Source: an uncultured Muribaculaceae bacterium
Lineage (GTDB): Bacteria; Bacteroidota; Bacteroidia; Bacteroidales; Muribaculaceae
Assembly: GCA_947174275.1 (NCBI GenBank)
Contig: CAMWIJ010000003.1
Location: forward strand, 1-64,000
Direction of reading: 5' to 3'
DNA: 64,000 nucleotides
Shown: positions 35,951-45,818 of the stretch, piece by piece
Layout of the letters: each line of letters begins with the position of its first letter
How positions within the stretch are numbered: the first letter of the stretch is position 1
Position numbers and translations under genes: made by a program
The notes under the pieces: generated by a model
The model's database searches: none
Told to the model about the DNA's origin: nothing
The model's input: only the letters and a program-made list of their open reading frames with translations

Positions 35951-36838
35951 TCAGCAGGCATCATGTTCGAGCATGGAGCCTACATGTTCCCTGACTCTTT
36001 CCATCAGCCATCGCGGGGTAGAGGTCGCCCCGCAGATGCCTATGCGTCTCACTCCGTCGAGCCACCCTGCCTCGATGTCGTTTTCGTCGCTTATCAGACG
36101 CGTAGACTTGTTCACGCCGAGGCATTCCGAATAGAGAAATTTTCCGTTGCTGCTTTTTTTACCCGATACGAACAACACAAGGTCATGCTCCGCCGCAAAC
36201 CGTCGCAGCGAGTCGACACGGTTGGCTACCTGGCGGCATATCGTGTCGAAACTGCGGAATGTGGCGTCAGGGGTCATGCGCTGCGCTATCTCTGAAATCA
36301 TATCCTTAAATCCCGACAGCGACATCGTGGTCTGAGAATACAGATCCACATCTCGGTTGAAATCTATCTTGTCAAGGTCTGCTACTCCCTGCACCACAAT
36401 GGCATTGCCGTCGGTCTGACCTACAAGACCGTTTACCTCGGCATGTCCCGGCTTTCCGTATATCACGATCTGACGTCCGGCAGCAGCTCCCTCGCGGTAG
36501 CTTTCCTTTATGCGCCGCTGGAGTCGGAGCACGACCGGGCAGGTTGCATCGATTATGCTGATGCCGTTTCGGCGGGCCACAGCGTAGGTCGAGGGCGGTT
36601 CGCCGTGAGCGCGCAGCAACACTCTCACATCATGCAGGTTCTCGAGATCGTCATGCGTTATTGTCGTCATGCCTTTGTCGGCCAGACGTTTCACTTCATC
36701 GCTGTTGTGCACGATGTCGCCAAGGCAGTATAGCTCTGCATCTTGCGACAACGCGGCCTCCGCTTTGTCGATTGCGGTAACGACTCCGAAACAAAATCCC
36801 GAGCCTTCGTCGATTTCTATCGTTACTGTGTCATTCAT
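35951..36838 (-). CDS. ispH: 4-hydroxy-3-methylbut-2-enyl diphosphate reductase
   Basis: This iron-sulfur enzyme makes IPP and DMAPP in the last MEP-pathway step. The start at 36838 (MNDTVTIEIDEG) gives 295 residues and avoids overlap with cmk. Cluster and substrate residues are visible: the first Cys in GFCFGVVTAID, LGDIVHNSDEVKRL, RAHGEPPSTY, the second Cys in IDATCPVVLRLQ, the third Cys in TICRQVANR, and a GICGATSTPRWLME end. It lies in the conserved order porQ-cmk-ispH; IspE is encoded upstream in the window. Confidence 0.96.
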   Translation of the reverse strand: MNDTVTIEIDEGSGFCFGVVTAIDKAEAALSQDAELYCLGDIVHNSDEVKRLADKGMTTITHDDLENLHDVRVLLRAHGEPPSTYAVARRNGISIIDATCPVVLRLQRRIKESYREGAAAGRQIVIYGKPGHAEVNGLVGQTDGNAIVVQGVADLDKIDFNRDVDLYSQTTMSLSGFKDMISEIAQRMTPDATFRSFDTICRQVANRVDSLRRFAAEHDLVLFVSGKKSSNGKFLYSECLGVNKSTRLISDENDIEAGWLDGVRRIGICGATSTPRWLMERVREHVGSMLEHDAC

Positions 36839-36873
36839 GCTGCTGACTATGTAATGTATGCGCGGCGACGCCG

Positions 36874-37572
36874 TTATGCGCCGGCCACACGGTTGTATTG
36901 GTCGATGAGCCATGCATTCTGTTGCTCGATGCTCATGTCGGAATTGTCAAGGTCGACGGCATCGTCGGCGCGGCGCAGCGGACTTTCCTCGCGGGTCATG
37001 TCGATATGGTCGCGCGACACGACATTTTCAAGCACCTGTTCGTAGGTCGTGTCTGTGTCACCTTTCTGTTGCAGTTCGAGCCATCTGCGGCGGGCACGTG
37101 TCTCGGCAGGGGCGTTGACATATATCTTCAGTTCGGCGTCGGGAAATACGGTGGTGCCTATGTCGCGTCCGTCCATCACGATGCCGCGTTCTTTGCCGAA
37201 TGCCTGCTGCTGTGCCACCAGAGCGTGGCGCACTGCCGGTATCACAGCTACGGGCGACACACTTGACGATACCCGAAGCGAGCGGATTTCCTTCTCCACA
37301 TCGCGGCCGTTGAGCAGTGTGTGCTGCCCGTCGGCGCAAGGCAGGAAATCAATACTGATGTCATCTAAAGCCGCAGTTAAAGCCGCGGTGTCTACGTTTC
37401 CGCCGTCAAGTATCATCCCATGTTCGAGCGCATAAAGGGTTACGGCGCGATACATGGCGCCGGAGTCAATATATCTGTAGCCGATGCGGCGGGCAAGCTC
37501 TTTTGCCATTGTGCTTTTGCCTGATGAGGAAAAACCGTCGATGGCGATTATGATTTTTTTATTGTTGTCCAT
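36874..37572 (-). CDS. cmk: Cytidylate kinase
   Basis: This enzyme phosphorylates CMP and dCMP with ATP. The ATG at 37572 (MDNNKKIIIAIDG) gives 232 residues; an upstream TTG would overlap porQ. The P-loop is GFSSSGKSTMAKELA (about 13-27), followed by the NMP-binding YIDSGAMYRAVTLYAL, then IVMDGRDIGTTVFPDAELKI and the LID-type RARRRWLELQQKG. It sits between porQ and ispH in an arrangement conserved across Bacteroidales. Its substrate connects with the dCMP deaminase at 57103-57549. Confidence 0.96.
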   Translation of the reverse strand: MDNNKKIIIAIDGFSSSGKSTMAKELARRIGYRYIDSGAMYRAVTLYALEHGMILDGGNVDTAALTAALDDISIDFLPCADGQHTLLNGRDVEKEIRSLRVSSSVSPVAVIPAVRHALVAQQQAFGKERGIVMDGRDIGTTVFPDAELKIYVNAPAETRARRRWLELQQKGDTDTTYEQVLENVVSRDHIDMTREESPLRRADDAVDLDNSDMSIEQQNAWLIDQYNRVAGA

Positions 37573-37580
37573 ATTTAGTG

Positions 37581-38600
37581 TCAATAGATGAAATCGTTGA
37601 TGTCAAGACGCAGGTTGACCATAAATGTCGTGGCGCCTGTATGCGGTTGCGCGAATGCGAGGCCTATGCCGAATTTGTCGACATTAAGCCCGGCGCCGAG
37701 CGAAAATCCCGAAAGAAAACTGCGGGAATATGTGCTCATGTCGGTGCGTGTCTTGTAGTTGTAGGCGAGAGTGACGTAAAATTTGTCGGAATGGGTGAAG
37801 TCGGCTCCGAATATCAGATGCCTGAACAGGTTGGAACTGAAGGAATCTTTCTCGGTCGGTTCTGTCTGTGCTGTGCCGTCGCCCGGGTCGTAGTAGGGCA
37901 GATGCCACTTTGTGAGGTTCCAGGCTGTGACTGAAAAACGTATCGGCAAAGTGCCGAAACTCTGCGACCAGCCAAGACGCAGGTCAAACGGCAGGCGATC
38001 ATATCTGTCGCGGAAACGTTTCACCTGACCGCCGAGATTGGCTGCGACAAACGACAGCGACAGATCGCGCTCCTCGTCGTAATAGTTGATGCCGAGGTCG
38101 GTGGCTACGGCAAATGCCGAATACTGTTCGTAGCCGCTGTATATCATCTTCAGCGTGGCGCCACCGCGCAGGCGGTCGGTGATATCGTGGGCGTATGTGC
38201 CGCTGAACGACACATCCTTCGGTGAGAACTCTCCGGTGAGTATGCCGTTTTCGTCGGCTCCTTTTATCGACCCGTAGCCGTAATACTGTATTCCGACGGC
38301 CCATGCCCCGTATTCCCCGGCGGCGCGGGCATAGCGTATGCCGGCGAAATTTGAGTCGCCGAGATATCGCATATAGTTGACTAAAAGCTGATTGTCCATC
38401 TCTCCTCCGAGCAGTCCGGGGTTCTGGTCGGCAGAGCCGAGAAAACCGTCAATGGTGGTTATGTTGATGCCTCCGAGACCATAGATGCGTGTCGATGAGG
38501 TGGTGTTGAGAAATTCGTAGGCAATCGATCCGTCCTGCGCCGACATCGCTATGCCTGTGGCGGTGAGTAATATGCCTGATATGAGTTTGCGTAGATTCAT
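37581..38600 (-). CDS. porQ: Type IX secretion system protein PorQ
   Basis: The protein has 339 residues. A signal peptide (about 1-20, ending MSA-Q) is followed by an outer-membrane beta-barrel related to PorV. Typical blocks are EFLNTTSSTRIYGLGGINIT, DGFLGSADQNPGLLG and GFSLGAGLNVDKFGIGLAFA. In Porphyromonas, PorQ is part of the attachment complex that links type IX cargo to A-LPS at the cell surface. It is followed by cmk and ispH, the order seen in many Bacteroidota. A stand-alone sorting-domain protein and a PorD-like protein elsewhere in the window fit an active pathway. Confidence 0.93.
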   Translation of the reverse strand: MNLRKLISGILLTATGIAMSAQDGSIAYEFLNTTSSTRIYGLGGINITTIDGFLGSADQNPGLLGGEMDNQLLVNYMRYLGDSNFAGIRYARAAGEYGAWAVGIQYYGYGSIKGADENGILTGEFSPKDVSFSGTYAHDITDRLRGGATLKMIYSGYEQYSAFAVATDLGINYYDEERDLSLSFVAANLGGQVKRFRDRYDRLPFDLRLGWSQSFGTLPIRFSVTAWNLTKWHLPYYDPGDGTAQTEPTEKDSFSSNLFRHLIFGADFTHSDKFYVTLAYNYKTRTDMSTYSRSFLSGFSLGAGLNVDKFGIGLAFAQPHTGATTFMVNLRLDINDFIY

Positions 38601-38702
38601 CTGACTGTGAAAGGGGGATACTGTTTGCGGTTACTCTCCCTCATGTTTACTAACGTACAATTACGGGTTTTAGTATATTCGGGCGGTTACATTGTCCGGT
38701 TG

Positions 38703-40946
38703 TCATTTTTTCGGAAGTATCACTCTGTCGCCGAGCTTCTGGGCGTAGTCACGTCTCAGACTGTCGAGCGACGCGAGTTCGAGCATGATCTGTCTTATCC
38801 GCTCCATGTCACCGCTTGCCGATATCTGTTTCAGCTGGTCGCGCTTGCTGCGTATGTCGCATTGCAGCATGGCATCTTTCAGAGCATATATTGCGCGTGG
38901 TAGCAGTTCGTCGAGACGCTCGCGCTCCGACTCCACGTGGGCATACTTCGAATGCACTTTGCTCAGCTTGTGTTTCGACGATGCCATACGTGTGACTTCG
39001 CGGCGCACCTCGTCGTCAGGCGATGAAGTGAGCCGACGTATGAAAAACATCTCCGTGTGCTGGTCGAGACGGCTGTAATGCCCTGCGTCTATTTCCTCAA
39101 GCAGCATTCTTTCCTTCTGTGTTATCTGGTCGAGGTTTATTGCCGTGCGGCGTATTTCTTCCGTTCCCTTGTCCCATTGCTCCTGGCGCTGTTGCAGCGA
39201 GTGTTCCTCCGCTGCGGCTCTGTCGCTCTCCCAGTCGGTGTCGATCAGTTCGCGGCATTCCTTGACAAGCCGGTTGTAGATCGGGTTGGAAAACGATATG
39301 TTGTCAAATGCAAATTCCTGCATTATATAGTCAATTACCCGGATATTTGCCGGCTGGTTGTCATCGTCGATTGTCGGCAGTTCCACCATGCCGTAGCGCA
39401 CTATATATCGCGCTATATCATATTCAAACGGTGTCAGCGTCGCAGCCCGGCTGCGGTCGGAGTGCATGAAAGCGGGGTTCGCGTAAGCGGCGTCAGCAGT
39501 AGCCTGCTGTGGTGTCTGCCTGTCGGCGCCGGCAGCAGGCTCCGGACTTTGTGGCTGCGCTGCGTTGTCAGTGGCGGTTTCTCCGAGTGACGCCCGCGCT
39601 TTGTCGCGCATGTTTTGCTGAGCGAGTTGCTCGGCGCGTTCGGTTATGTTCTTTTTTATCTGGAGCAACAGCACCTTCTCGTCTATGTCAAGCGTGCGGC
39701 TGCATTCTTTGACATAGAGCGACCTTACTATATCGTCGGGAATTACCGATATCGACCTTACGATATCTGATATGGCCTTCGAGCGGGCTATAGGGTCGTT
39801 GGCGGCATCTTTCAGCAATATGTCGGTCTTGAAACGGATGAAATCTGTTTCGTGGGCAGCTATATACTCTTCAACTTCCGTTGCCGAATGGCTCTGCGCG
39901 AACGAGTCCGGGTCATCGCCGTCAGGAAGAAGCACCACTTTCATGTTGAGACCCTCGGCGAGAAGCATGTCGATGCCGCGAAGCGATGCCTTTATACCCG
40001 CAGGGTCGGAGTCATATATAAGGGTGACATTGCTCGTAAACCGGTGTATAAGCCTTATCTGACCCTGTGTAAGAGATGTGCCTGATGAGGCCACGACGTT
40101 CTCTATGCCGCTCTGGCTCATGGATATTACGTCCATGTAGCCCTCCACGAGTATGCATTTGTCTTTCTCGCTTATCGATTTCTTGGCCTGATAGAGGCCA
40201 TAGAGCTCGCGGCTTTTGGAATATATTACCGACTCCGGCGAATTGACATACTTCGCCATCTTCTTGTCGTTGCGCAGCGTGCGGCCTCCGAATGCCACCA
40301 CCTTTCCCGAGATGGTATGCACCGGATAGATGACACGACCCTTGAAGCGGTCATAAAGAGTGCCGTCGTCACGGCGCACCACGAGCCCGGTATCAATCAG
40401 ATATTTTTCGTTATATCCGCGTTCCCTGGCCTGCCGGAGCAGTTCATTGCCTCTTTCGATGGAGTATCCGAGTCTGAAACGCTTTATGGCCGTGTCGCTG
40501 ATGCCTCGTTCGCGGAAATAGCTGTAGCCGATGTCGCGGCCTTCATCGGTGTTTGAGAGATTGTTTTCGAAGTGGCTGAGCGCAAATTCGTTGACATTGA
40601 ACATGTTTTCTCTGTCAGATTCCTCCTCGCGCTCGCTGTCGCTCAGCTCTCTCTCCTTGATTTCAATATTGTATTTCTTGGCAAGATAACGGAGCGCCTC
40701 GTTAAACGACATCTTCTCATGCTCCATGATGAAGTTGACCGGACTTCCTCCTTTTCCGCAACTGAAGCATTTGCATATTCCCTTTGACTTCGATACCGAA
40801 AATGAAGGTGTGCGTTCGTTGTGAAACGGACACAGACCGATATAGTTGGCTCCGCGGCGTTTCAACGTGACGAAATCGCTCACCACGTCGACAATGTCGG
40901 CAGTGTCAAGTATCTTCTGTACTGTTTCCCGGTCAATTCTTCCCAT
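38703..40946 (-). CDS. dnaG: DNA primase
   Basis: DnaG makes RNA primers at the replication fork together with DnaB. The protein has 747 residues, longer than E. coli DnaG. An N-terminal zinc ribbon (about 38-65: CPFHNERTPSFSVS, then CKCFSCGKGG) precedes the RNA-polymerase core, with the Toprim block CILVEGYMDVISMSQ and the metal site LIYDSDPAGIKA. The C-terminal third (about 430-747) is poorly conserved and Ala/Gln-rich in its linker (about 450-485), then helical, as expected for the DnaB-contact domain. It starts a minus-strand run through porQ, cmk and ispH, with its own promoter. Confidence 0.96.
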   Translation of the reverse strand: MGRIDRETVQKILDTADIVDVVSDFVTLKRRGANYIGLCPFHNERTPSFSVSKSKGICKCFSCGKGGSPVNFIMEHEKMSFNEALRYLAKKYNIEIKERELSDSEREEESDRENMFNVNEFALSHFENNLSNTDEGRDIGYSYFRERGISDTAIKRFRLGYSIERGNELLRQARERGYNEKYLIDTGLVVRRDDGTLYDRFKGRVIYPVHTISGKVVAFGGRTLRNDKKMAKYVNSPESVIYSKSRELYGLYQAKKSISEKDKCILVEGYMDVISMSQSGIENVVASSGTSLTQGQIRLIHRFTSNVTLIYDSDPAGIKASLRGIDMLLAEGLNMKVVLLPDGDDPDSFAQSHSATEVEEYIAAHETDFIRFKTDILLKDAANDPIARSKAISDIVRSISVIPDDIVRSLYVKECSRTLDIDEKVLLLQIKKNITERAEQLAQQNMRDKARASLGETATDNAAQPQSPEPAAGADRQTPQQATADAAYANPAFMHSDRSRAATLTPFEYDIARYIVRYGMVELPTIDDDNQPANIRVIDYIMQEFAFDNISFSNPIYNRLVKECRELIDTDWESDRAAAEEHSLQQRQEQWDKGTEEIRRTAINLDQITQKERMLLEEIDAGHYSRLDQHTEMFFIRRLTSSPDDEVRREVTRMASSKHKLSKVHSKYAHVESERERLDELLPRAIYALKDAMLQCDIRSKRDQLKQISASGDMERIRQIMLELASLDSLRRDYAQKLGDRVILPKK

Positions 40947-40953
40947 ACTTCTG

Positions 40954-40982
40954 CAAAGTTACTCAATTATTGCCTATTCCAA
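40954..40982 (-). promoter_or_regulatory. Promoter for dnaG
   Basis: On the minus strand, TTG (40982-40980) and TAACTTTG (40961-40954) are 18 bases apart. The -7 box lies only 7 bases before the ATG at 40946, so the transcript would be nearly leaderless. The overlap with the start makes it less certain. Confidence 0.55.
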
Positions 40983-41040
40983 AAATTAAAATGCTACAAC
41001 AATTTCTCGAGTTTGACAATCTGTCTTCCGGGCATCCTCA

Positions 41041-41200
41041 GAAACTGTTTAAATTTATATGATACGGATTTTGAGAAGGATTGTCGGATTGATTTTTGTT
41101 TGTGATGAGGGAGCGTAGCAGTAGCTACGTGACCGAAGAATAAACAAAAAGACACCGACAAGACTCTCAAAGGCAAGTGATATGAATTTTAAACAGTTTC
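41041..41200. mobile_element. 160-bp MITE-like palindromic element
   Basis: Terminal inverted repeats start GAAACTGTTTAAA (41041 on) and end TTTAAACAGTTTC (to 41200). The match continues inwards for about 60 bases on each side with few changes. For example, GAGAAGG-x-TTGTCGG...TTTTTGTTT on the left mirrors AAACAAAAAG...CCGACAAGACTCTC on the right. The centre is a perfect hairpin, CGTAGC-AGTA-GCTACG (41114-41129). There is no reading frame or transposase. The size and full-length palindrome fit a miniature inverted-repeat element or a large structured intergenic repeat. It lies between dnaG and the GH95 gene. Confidence 0.75.
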
Positions 41201-41226
41201 TTATATATTTAGTAATGTGTCTTATT

Positions 41227-43665
41227 TTACAGCTTGATGCTGATGCTTTCGCCTTTGGAAAGTTTATGGGTGCGGAGTTTGCCGTTGGCTTTCACTTTTG
41301 CTTTGCCTGCCCTGCGGGCGGTCAGTGTATAGCCGCTCACCTTGCCGTCGTTCCACTGCATGTCGACCACAAAGCCCCCGCGGGCGCACAGACCTCTTAC
41401 GCTGCCGTTGCTCCAGTGTCGGGGAAGAGCCGGCAACAGGGCGATGTCACCGTTGTCGGCTGACTGTATCAGCATCTCGGCGACTCCGGCACAACCTCCG
41501 AAATTGCTGTCGATCTGAAATGGCGAGTGGGCGCCGAGCAGATTGGGATAGGTGCCTCCTCCACGCCGGGCATCGTCACCTTGATAACCGTCGGGACTTA
41601 CATATTGAAGGAGCCGGCGGTACATGCTGTATGCTCTGTCGGCATTGCGCAGGCGTGCGTAGAGATTGACACGCCAGCCGGTGCTCCACCCGGTGGTGTT
41701 GTCTCCCTTGATGGTGAGCGTTTCGTTGGCGGCAGCAGCTAAAGCGGGAGTTTCGGCCGGGCTGATATGATGACCGGGGTAGAGCCCGAACAGATGTGAC
41801 TGATGGCGGTGCTGCGGATCCTCGTCGCGGAAGTCGTGATACCATTCGCGCAACGATCCGTTGGCATTGATCTGATAGGGTCGCATTTTCTTAAGTGCGG
41901 CATCTATACGGCTCACAAGCGATTTGTCAATGCCAAGCTCTTTTGCCGCCTTGCGGGCGTCAATGAGACATTCGCGTATCATGGCGAGGTCGGAAGCGCC
42001 ACCGTAGTGGGTCGCTGCCGCACGCCCCGCATTGTCCAGAAAACGGTTTTCAGGCGATGTGCTCGGTGATGTTATGAGTTCTCCGTCACGTTCTGTCATC
42101 CAGTTGAGGCAGAACTCCGCTGCATCGCGCAATGCGTTATAGTCAGTCTGAAGGGCCTTCAGGTCGCCGGTGAATGCGTATCGTTCCCATATATGTGTGG
42201 TGAGCCATGCTCCGGCCATATTCCAGTTGGCCCATCGCGGGTCGTTGATATGACGGCCGATAGGATTGGTTATCGCCCAGATATCGGAATTGTGGCCCGC
42301 GCACCAGCCGTTTGTAACTCCGTAGTAATGCTGTGCGGTAAGATAGCCCGTTGTCATCTGATTTTTTATAAATGACATAAGTGGCTCGTGAAGCTCACTT
42401 AAGTTGGTTACTTCCGCCGGCCAGTAGTTTTCTTCGAGATTGATGTTTACGGTGTAGTTGGAATTCCACGGAGGCAGTATGCTCTCATTCCAAAGGCCTT
42501 GAAGATTGGCCGGCACGCCGTCGGTGCGCGAACTTGAAATGAGCAGATATCTGCCGTATTGGAAGAAAAGAGCCTCAAGCTCGGGATTGACATCTCCGTT
42601 GTCGGTGTACCGGCGTAGTTGACTGTCGGTCGGCAATGATGCTATCTCACCGGCGGTGGCTCCAAGGTCAAGACTCACACGGTCGAAAAGACTGCTGTAA
42701 TCAGCCTGATGCGTCAGTGCAAGGGCATCATAACCTTTTTTACACGCATTTCTGATACGGCTGATAGCGAGATTGGCGTAATCGCGTCCTTGTGTCACGG
42801 GGTCTTTGTCATGCCCGTTAAAGCTTGAGACATTGGTGATGACAAGCATCAAGTCATCGCAGCTGTCAAGTCTGATGTCGCCGGTAGGGCAGACCTCACA
42901 CTTTCCGTTGCCAGATATATTGACCGGAAGCATCACCGTGCGATAGTGGATGCCTCGTGACGGGTCATAGCAGAACCGGTCCATGCCATATTTCCCGTTT
43001 TCCCATTCCGAATATGTATGGTAGGCGGCGTAGCCGTCGCTCACAATAGCTCCGCCGCTCGCGCTCGTGGCGTGAGGAAGCTGGCTGTTGAGGCGGATGC
43101 GTCCGTTTATTTTGTCATTGCCTGAGGCCGAAAGGCGTATCACTATTACTGAGTCGGGCGCTGATACAAAATACTGTCGCGTGAATTCCGTATCGCCGCG
43201 CCGGAAACTGACGTCGGCTGTAGCGGTTTTGATGTTAAGCGTGCGCCGGTAGTCGCTCGTGTTTGTTCCATCGTGAAACTCAAAATCCATGACTATCTGT
43301 CCCAGCGGCATATATATTTCACTGCCGTTGCCCTGTATGTTGAGGTTTGCCTTGTCAGCTCCGGTGTAATCTTCATTGTCAAGGCATTCCCTTACCTGCG
43401 CAATAAATTTGTAGGCTTCCGGTTCGGCGACATCTCGGTCGGGCTCCCCAGTCCACAGAGTGATATCGTTGAGCGATATTTTTTCGTGCTCTACGCCTCC
43501 GTAGACCGATGCTCCAAGATTGCCGTTTCCCAATATCAGTGCCTCCTCGAAATATTGTGCCGGACGGTCATATTTGAGTTGCAATATGCGTGTGGCTTCG
43601 GCTCTCATCCCGAAGCTGATCGACATTGCCGAAATCATGACAATGCCCGATTTGATAATTCTCAT
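41227..43665 (-). CDS. GH95-family alpha-L-fucosidase-type glycoside hydrolase
   Basis: The protein has 812 residues. A signal peptide (about 1-22) is followed by the GH95 N-terminal beta domain (KYDRPAQYFEEALILGNGNL, then GASVYGGVEHEKISLNDITL). The (alpha/alpha)6 barrel has LQGLWNESILPPWNSNYTVN, INLEENYWPAEVTNLSE and HRHQSHLFGLYPGHHISP. GH95 enzymes cleave alpha-1,2-L-fucose or, in some members, L-galactose from mucin, milk or plant glycans by inversion. The protein lacks a lipobox and is probably periplasmic. No SusC/D pair is nearby, so it is not in a visible polysaccharide utilisation locus. It lies only 35 bases beyond the purT terminator. Confidence 0.93.
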   Translation of the reverse strand: MRIIKSGIVMISAMSISFGMRAEATRILQLKYDRPAQYFEEALILGNGNLGASVYGGVEHEKISLNDITLWTGEPDRDVAEPEAYKFIAQVRECLDNEDYTGADKANLNIQGNGSEIYMPLGQIVMDFEFHDGTNTSDYRRTLNIKTATADVSFRRGDTEFTRQYFVSAPDSVIVIRLSASGNDKINGRIRLNSQLPHATSASGGAIVSDGYAAYHTYSEWENGKYGMDRFCYDPSRGIHYRTVMLPVNISGNGKCEVCPTGDIRLDSCDDLMLVITNVSSFNGHDKDPVTQGRDYANLAISRIRNACKKGYDALALTHQADYSSLFDRVSLDLGATAGEIASLPTDSQLRRYTDNGDVNPELEALFFQYGRYLLISSSRTDGVPANLQGLWNESILPPWNSNYTVNINLEENYWPAEVTNLSELHEPLMSFIKNQMTTGYLTAQHYYGVTNGWCAGHNSDIWAITNPIGRHINDPRWANWNMAGAWLTTHIWERYAFTGDLKALQTDYNALRDAAEFCLNWMTERDGELITSPSTSPENRFLDNAGRAAATHYGGASDLAMIRECLIDARKAAKELGIDKSLVSRIDAALKKMRPYQINANGSLREWYHDFRDEDPQHRHQSHLFGLYPGHHISPAETPALAAAANETLTIKGDNTTGWSTGWRVNLYARLRNADRAYSMYRRLLQYVSPDGYQGDDARRGGGTYPNLLGAHSPFQIDSNFGGCAGVAEMLIQSADNGDIALLPALPRHWSNGSVRGLCARGGFVVDMQWNDGKVSGYTLTARRAGKAKVKANGKLRTHKLSKGESISIKL

Positions 43666-43700
43666 TGCTTTTTATGTAGGTTTGTTGTTGTATAAGATAA

Positions 43701-43732
43701 ATGGTGCGGCGATATCGTGGTCACCGCACCAT
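43701..43732 (-). terminator. Terminator hairpin after purT
   Basis: ATGGTGCGG (43701-43709) pairs perfectly with CCGCACCAT (43724-43732). On the minus strand TTATCTTATAC follows. It closes the dnaN-purT operon. Confidence 0.7.
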
Positions 43733-43759
43733 TTTATTCAGGGTGGGTAAATTGCTTCC

Positions 43760-44950
43760 TTATCTGGGCAATACCTTTATTTCAAGTTTGTTGTATGCGC
43801 GTTCTGCCTTGTCGCGGGCTTCTTCAACGCTGTCGGCGGTGGCAAGTATCACACCCATGCGGCGGTGCCCTTTGATTTCAGGCTTTCCGAAGATGCGGAG
43901 CTGCACGCCCGGCTCCTCAAGCACTTTGTCAAGATTGCACATCTCTATTTTGTCAGTGTCGCCTTCCACCACTATGGCTCGTGATGCCGACGGTCCGTAA
44001 AATCTCACATCGCTGACGGGGAGGCCGAGCAGTGCGCGGGCATGAAGTCCGAATTCGCTCAGATCCTGCGATATCATTGTCACCATGCCGGTGTCGTGCG
44101 GACGGGGTGATACCTCTGAAAATATTACTTCGTCACCCTTGATAAACAGTTCGACGCCGAATATACCGTATCCGCCGAGAGCGTCAGTCACTTTCTTAGC
44201 GATTTTTTTTGCCGCTTCAAGCGCCTTGTCGCTCATTGGCTGCGGCTGCCATGAATAGCGGTAGTCGCCGTTGATCTGTATATGTCCTACCGGCGGGCAG
44301 CACACTGTGCCTGCGACCGAACGGACTGTGAGCAACGTAATCTCGTAATCAAAATCAACGAAGCCTTCTACAATCACACGCCCGGCTCCGGCACGTCCGC
44401 CTTCCTGTGCCTCGCGCCATGCGGCTTCAACCTGGTCGGCGCTCTTTACTGTCGACTGGCCGTGACCCGATGAACTCATGATGGGCTTCACCACGCAGGG
44501 TATGCCTATTTCCTCTATTGCCTGCTCGAATTCCTCTTTTGTCTCTGCGAATTTATAGGGCGAGGTCTTGATGCCGAGCTCTTCGGCGGCAAGACGGCGT
44601 ATTCCCTCGCGGTTCATGGTCAGGCGTGCGGCGCGTGCCGTGGGAGTGACATTATATCCCTCTTTTTCAAGCTCTACGAGCACATCTGTGGCTATGGCTT
44701 CCACTTCCGGAATGATATGGTCGGGTTTCTCTTTCTCAATGACTTCGCGGAGCGCTGCGCCGTCAAGCATGTTGAACACATAGCTGCGGTGTGCTATCTG
44801 CATGGCGGGGGCGTTGGCATATCTGTCGCATGCAATCACTTCCACACCATAGCGCTGGAGCTCGATTGCCACTTCCTTGCCGAGTTCTCCGCTGCCAAGC
44901 AACATTGCTTTTTTACCTATCGGTGTCATCACCGAACCTATTTTTACCAT
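43760..44950 (-). CDS. purT: Formate-dependent GAR transformylase (PurT)
   Basis: This ATP-grasp enzyme makes formyl-GAR from GAR, formate and ATP in purine synthesis. The protein has 396 residues. The N-terminal [20 protein letters not shown] and [20 protein letters not shown] are typical. The ATP-grasp middle has [15 protein letters not shown] and [16 protein letters not shown]. The metal-binding part is [23 protein letters not shown]. The chosen ATG at 44950 gives a slightly longer start than usual; 44929 is also possible. It is last in the dnaN operon. Confidence 0.96.
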   Translation of the reverse strand: MVKIGSVMTPIGKKAMLLGSGELGKEVAIELQRYGVEVIACDRYANAPAMQIAHRSYVFNMLDGAALREVIEKEKPDHIIPEVEAIATDVLVELEKEGYNVTPTARAARLTMNREGIRRLAAEELGIKTSPYKFAETKEEFEQAIEEIGIPCVVKPIMSSSGHGQSTVKSADQVEAAWREAQEGGRAGAGRVIVEGFVDFDYEITLLTVRSVAGTVCCPPVGHIQINGDYRYSWQPQPMSDKALEAAKKIAKKVTDALGGYGIFGVELFIKGDEVIFSEVSPRPHDTGMVTMISQDLSEFGLHARALLGLPVSDVRFYGPSASRAIVVEGDTDKIEMCNLDKVLEEPGVQLRIFGKPEIKGHRRMGVILATADSVEEARDKAERAYNKLEIKVLPR

Positions 44951-45024
44951 TCTTTTTTGATTTTGATTGATTTATAATGCATTAGTTGTCTTTTCCGTAA
45001 ATGATGACGGTGTCATCAGTAGTC

Positions 45025-45780
45025 TCAGATGATTTCGTCACCGGCTTTTAGCCGTTGTCTCACCACCTCGTATATCATCACACCGGCAGCTACCGACACA
45101 TTCAGCGACCCGATACGTCCCATCTGGGGTATTGACACAAATCTGTCGCACAGACGGATTACCTCGGGAGAGATACCCTTGTCCTCGGCTCCCATCACTA
45201 TCGCAAGCGGCTTGTCATAGTCGACGCAAGTGTAGTTGATATCGGCTTTCTCACTGGCGGCAACGACGGTGTAGCCGTTATCCTTGAGAAATCTGACTGC
45301 TCCCTGTATGGAATATTCTCGACATACCGGTATGTGGTGCAGAGCTCCGGCCGATGTTTTCATCGCATCGCCGCTCACCGACACGCTGCCGTGATAGGGG
45401 ATTACGATGCCGTTGACCCCGGCGCATTCGCAGGTACGTGCTATCGCACCGAAATTCCTGACATCCGTTATGCCGTCGAGCACCACAATGAAAGGCTGCA
45501 CGCCTGCTTCATACAGTTCGGGCACAAGATGGTCGAGGCGGTGATATGTCACCGATGACAGTATCGCCACAACTCCCTGATGGTTTTTGCGGGTAATCTT
45601 GTTGATTTTCTCGACAGGCACGCGCTGGCAGTAGATGCGGTCACGTTTTATAAGCGCGAAAAGCTCTGCCGCAAGTTCGCCGTTCAGCTCCTTGCGTATC
45701 ATTATCTTGTCTATCTCCTTGCCTGCCTCGATGGCTTCGATTACGGCGCGTATTCCGTATATATAATCTGTTGGTTCCAT
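45025..45780 (-). CDS. rlmB: 23S rRNA/tRNA 2'-O-methyltransferase, TrmH (SpoU) family (RlmB-like)
   Basis: This enzyme transfers a methyl group from S-adenosylmethionine to ribose 2'-OH in RNA. The protein has 251 residues. An N-terminal L30e-like substrate domain (about 5-75; YIYGIRAVIEAIEAGKEIDK) precedes the knotted SPOUT fold. Its motifs are DGITDVRNFGAIARTCECAG (motif 1), IVMGAEDKGIS (motif 2) and GSLNVSVAAGVMIYEVVRQR (motif 3). These fit RlmB, which modifies a guanosine of 23S rRNA, though the exact target cannot be proved. It lies 38 bases after recN. Confidence 0.93.
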   Translation of the reverse strand: MEPTDYIYGIRAVIEAIEAGKEIDKIMIRKELNGELAAELFALIKRDRIYCQRVPVEKINKITRKNHQGVVAILSSVTYHRLDHLVPELYEAGVQPFIVVLDGITDVRNFGAIARTCECAGVNGIVIPYHGSVSVSGDAMKTSAGALHHIPVCREYSIQGAVRFLKDNGYTVVAASEKADINYTCVDYDKPLAIVMGAEDKGISPEVIRLCDRFVSIPQMGRIGSLNVSVAAGVMIYEVVRQRLKAGDEII

Positions 45781-45818
45781 ATTGTCATTATAGTCTTTAT
45801 TTTTGTGACTTACTTACT

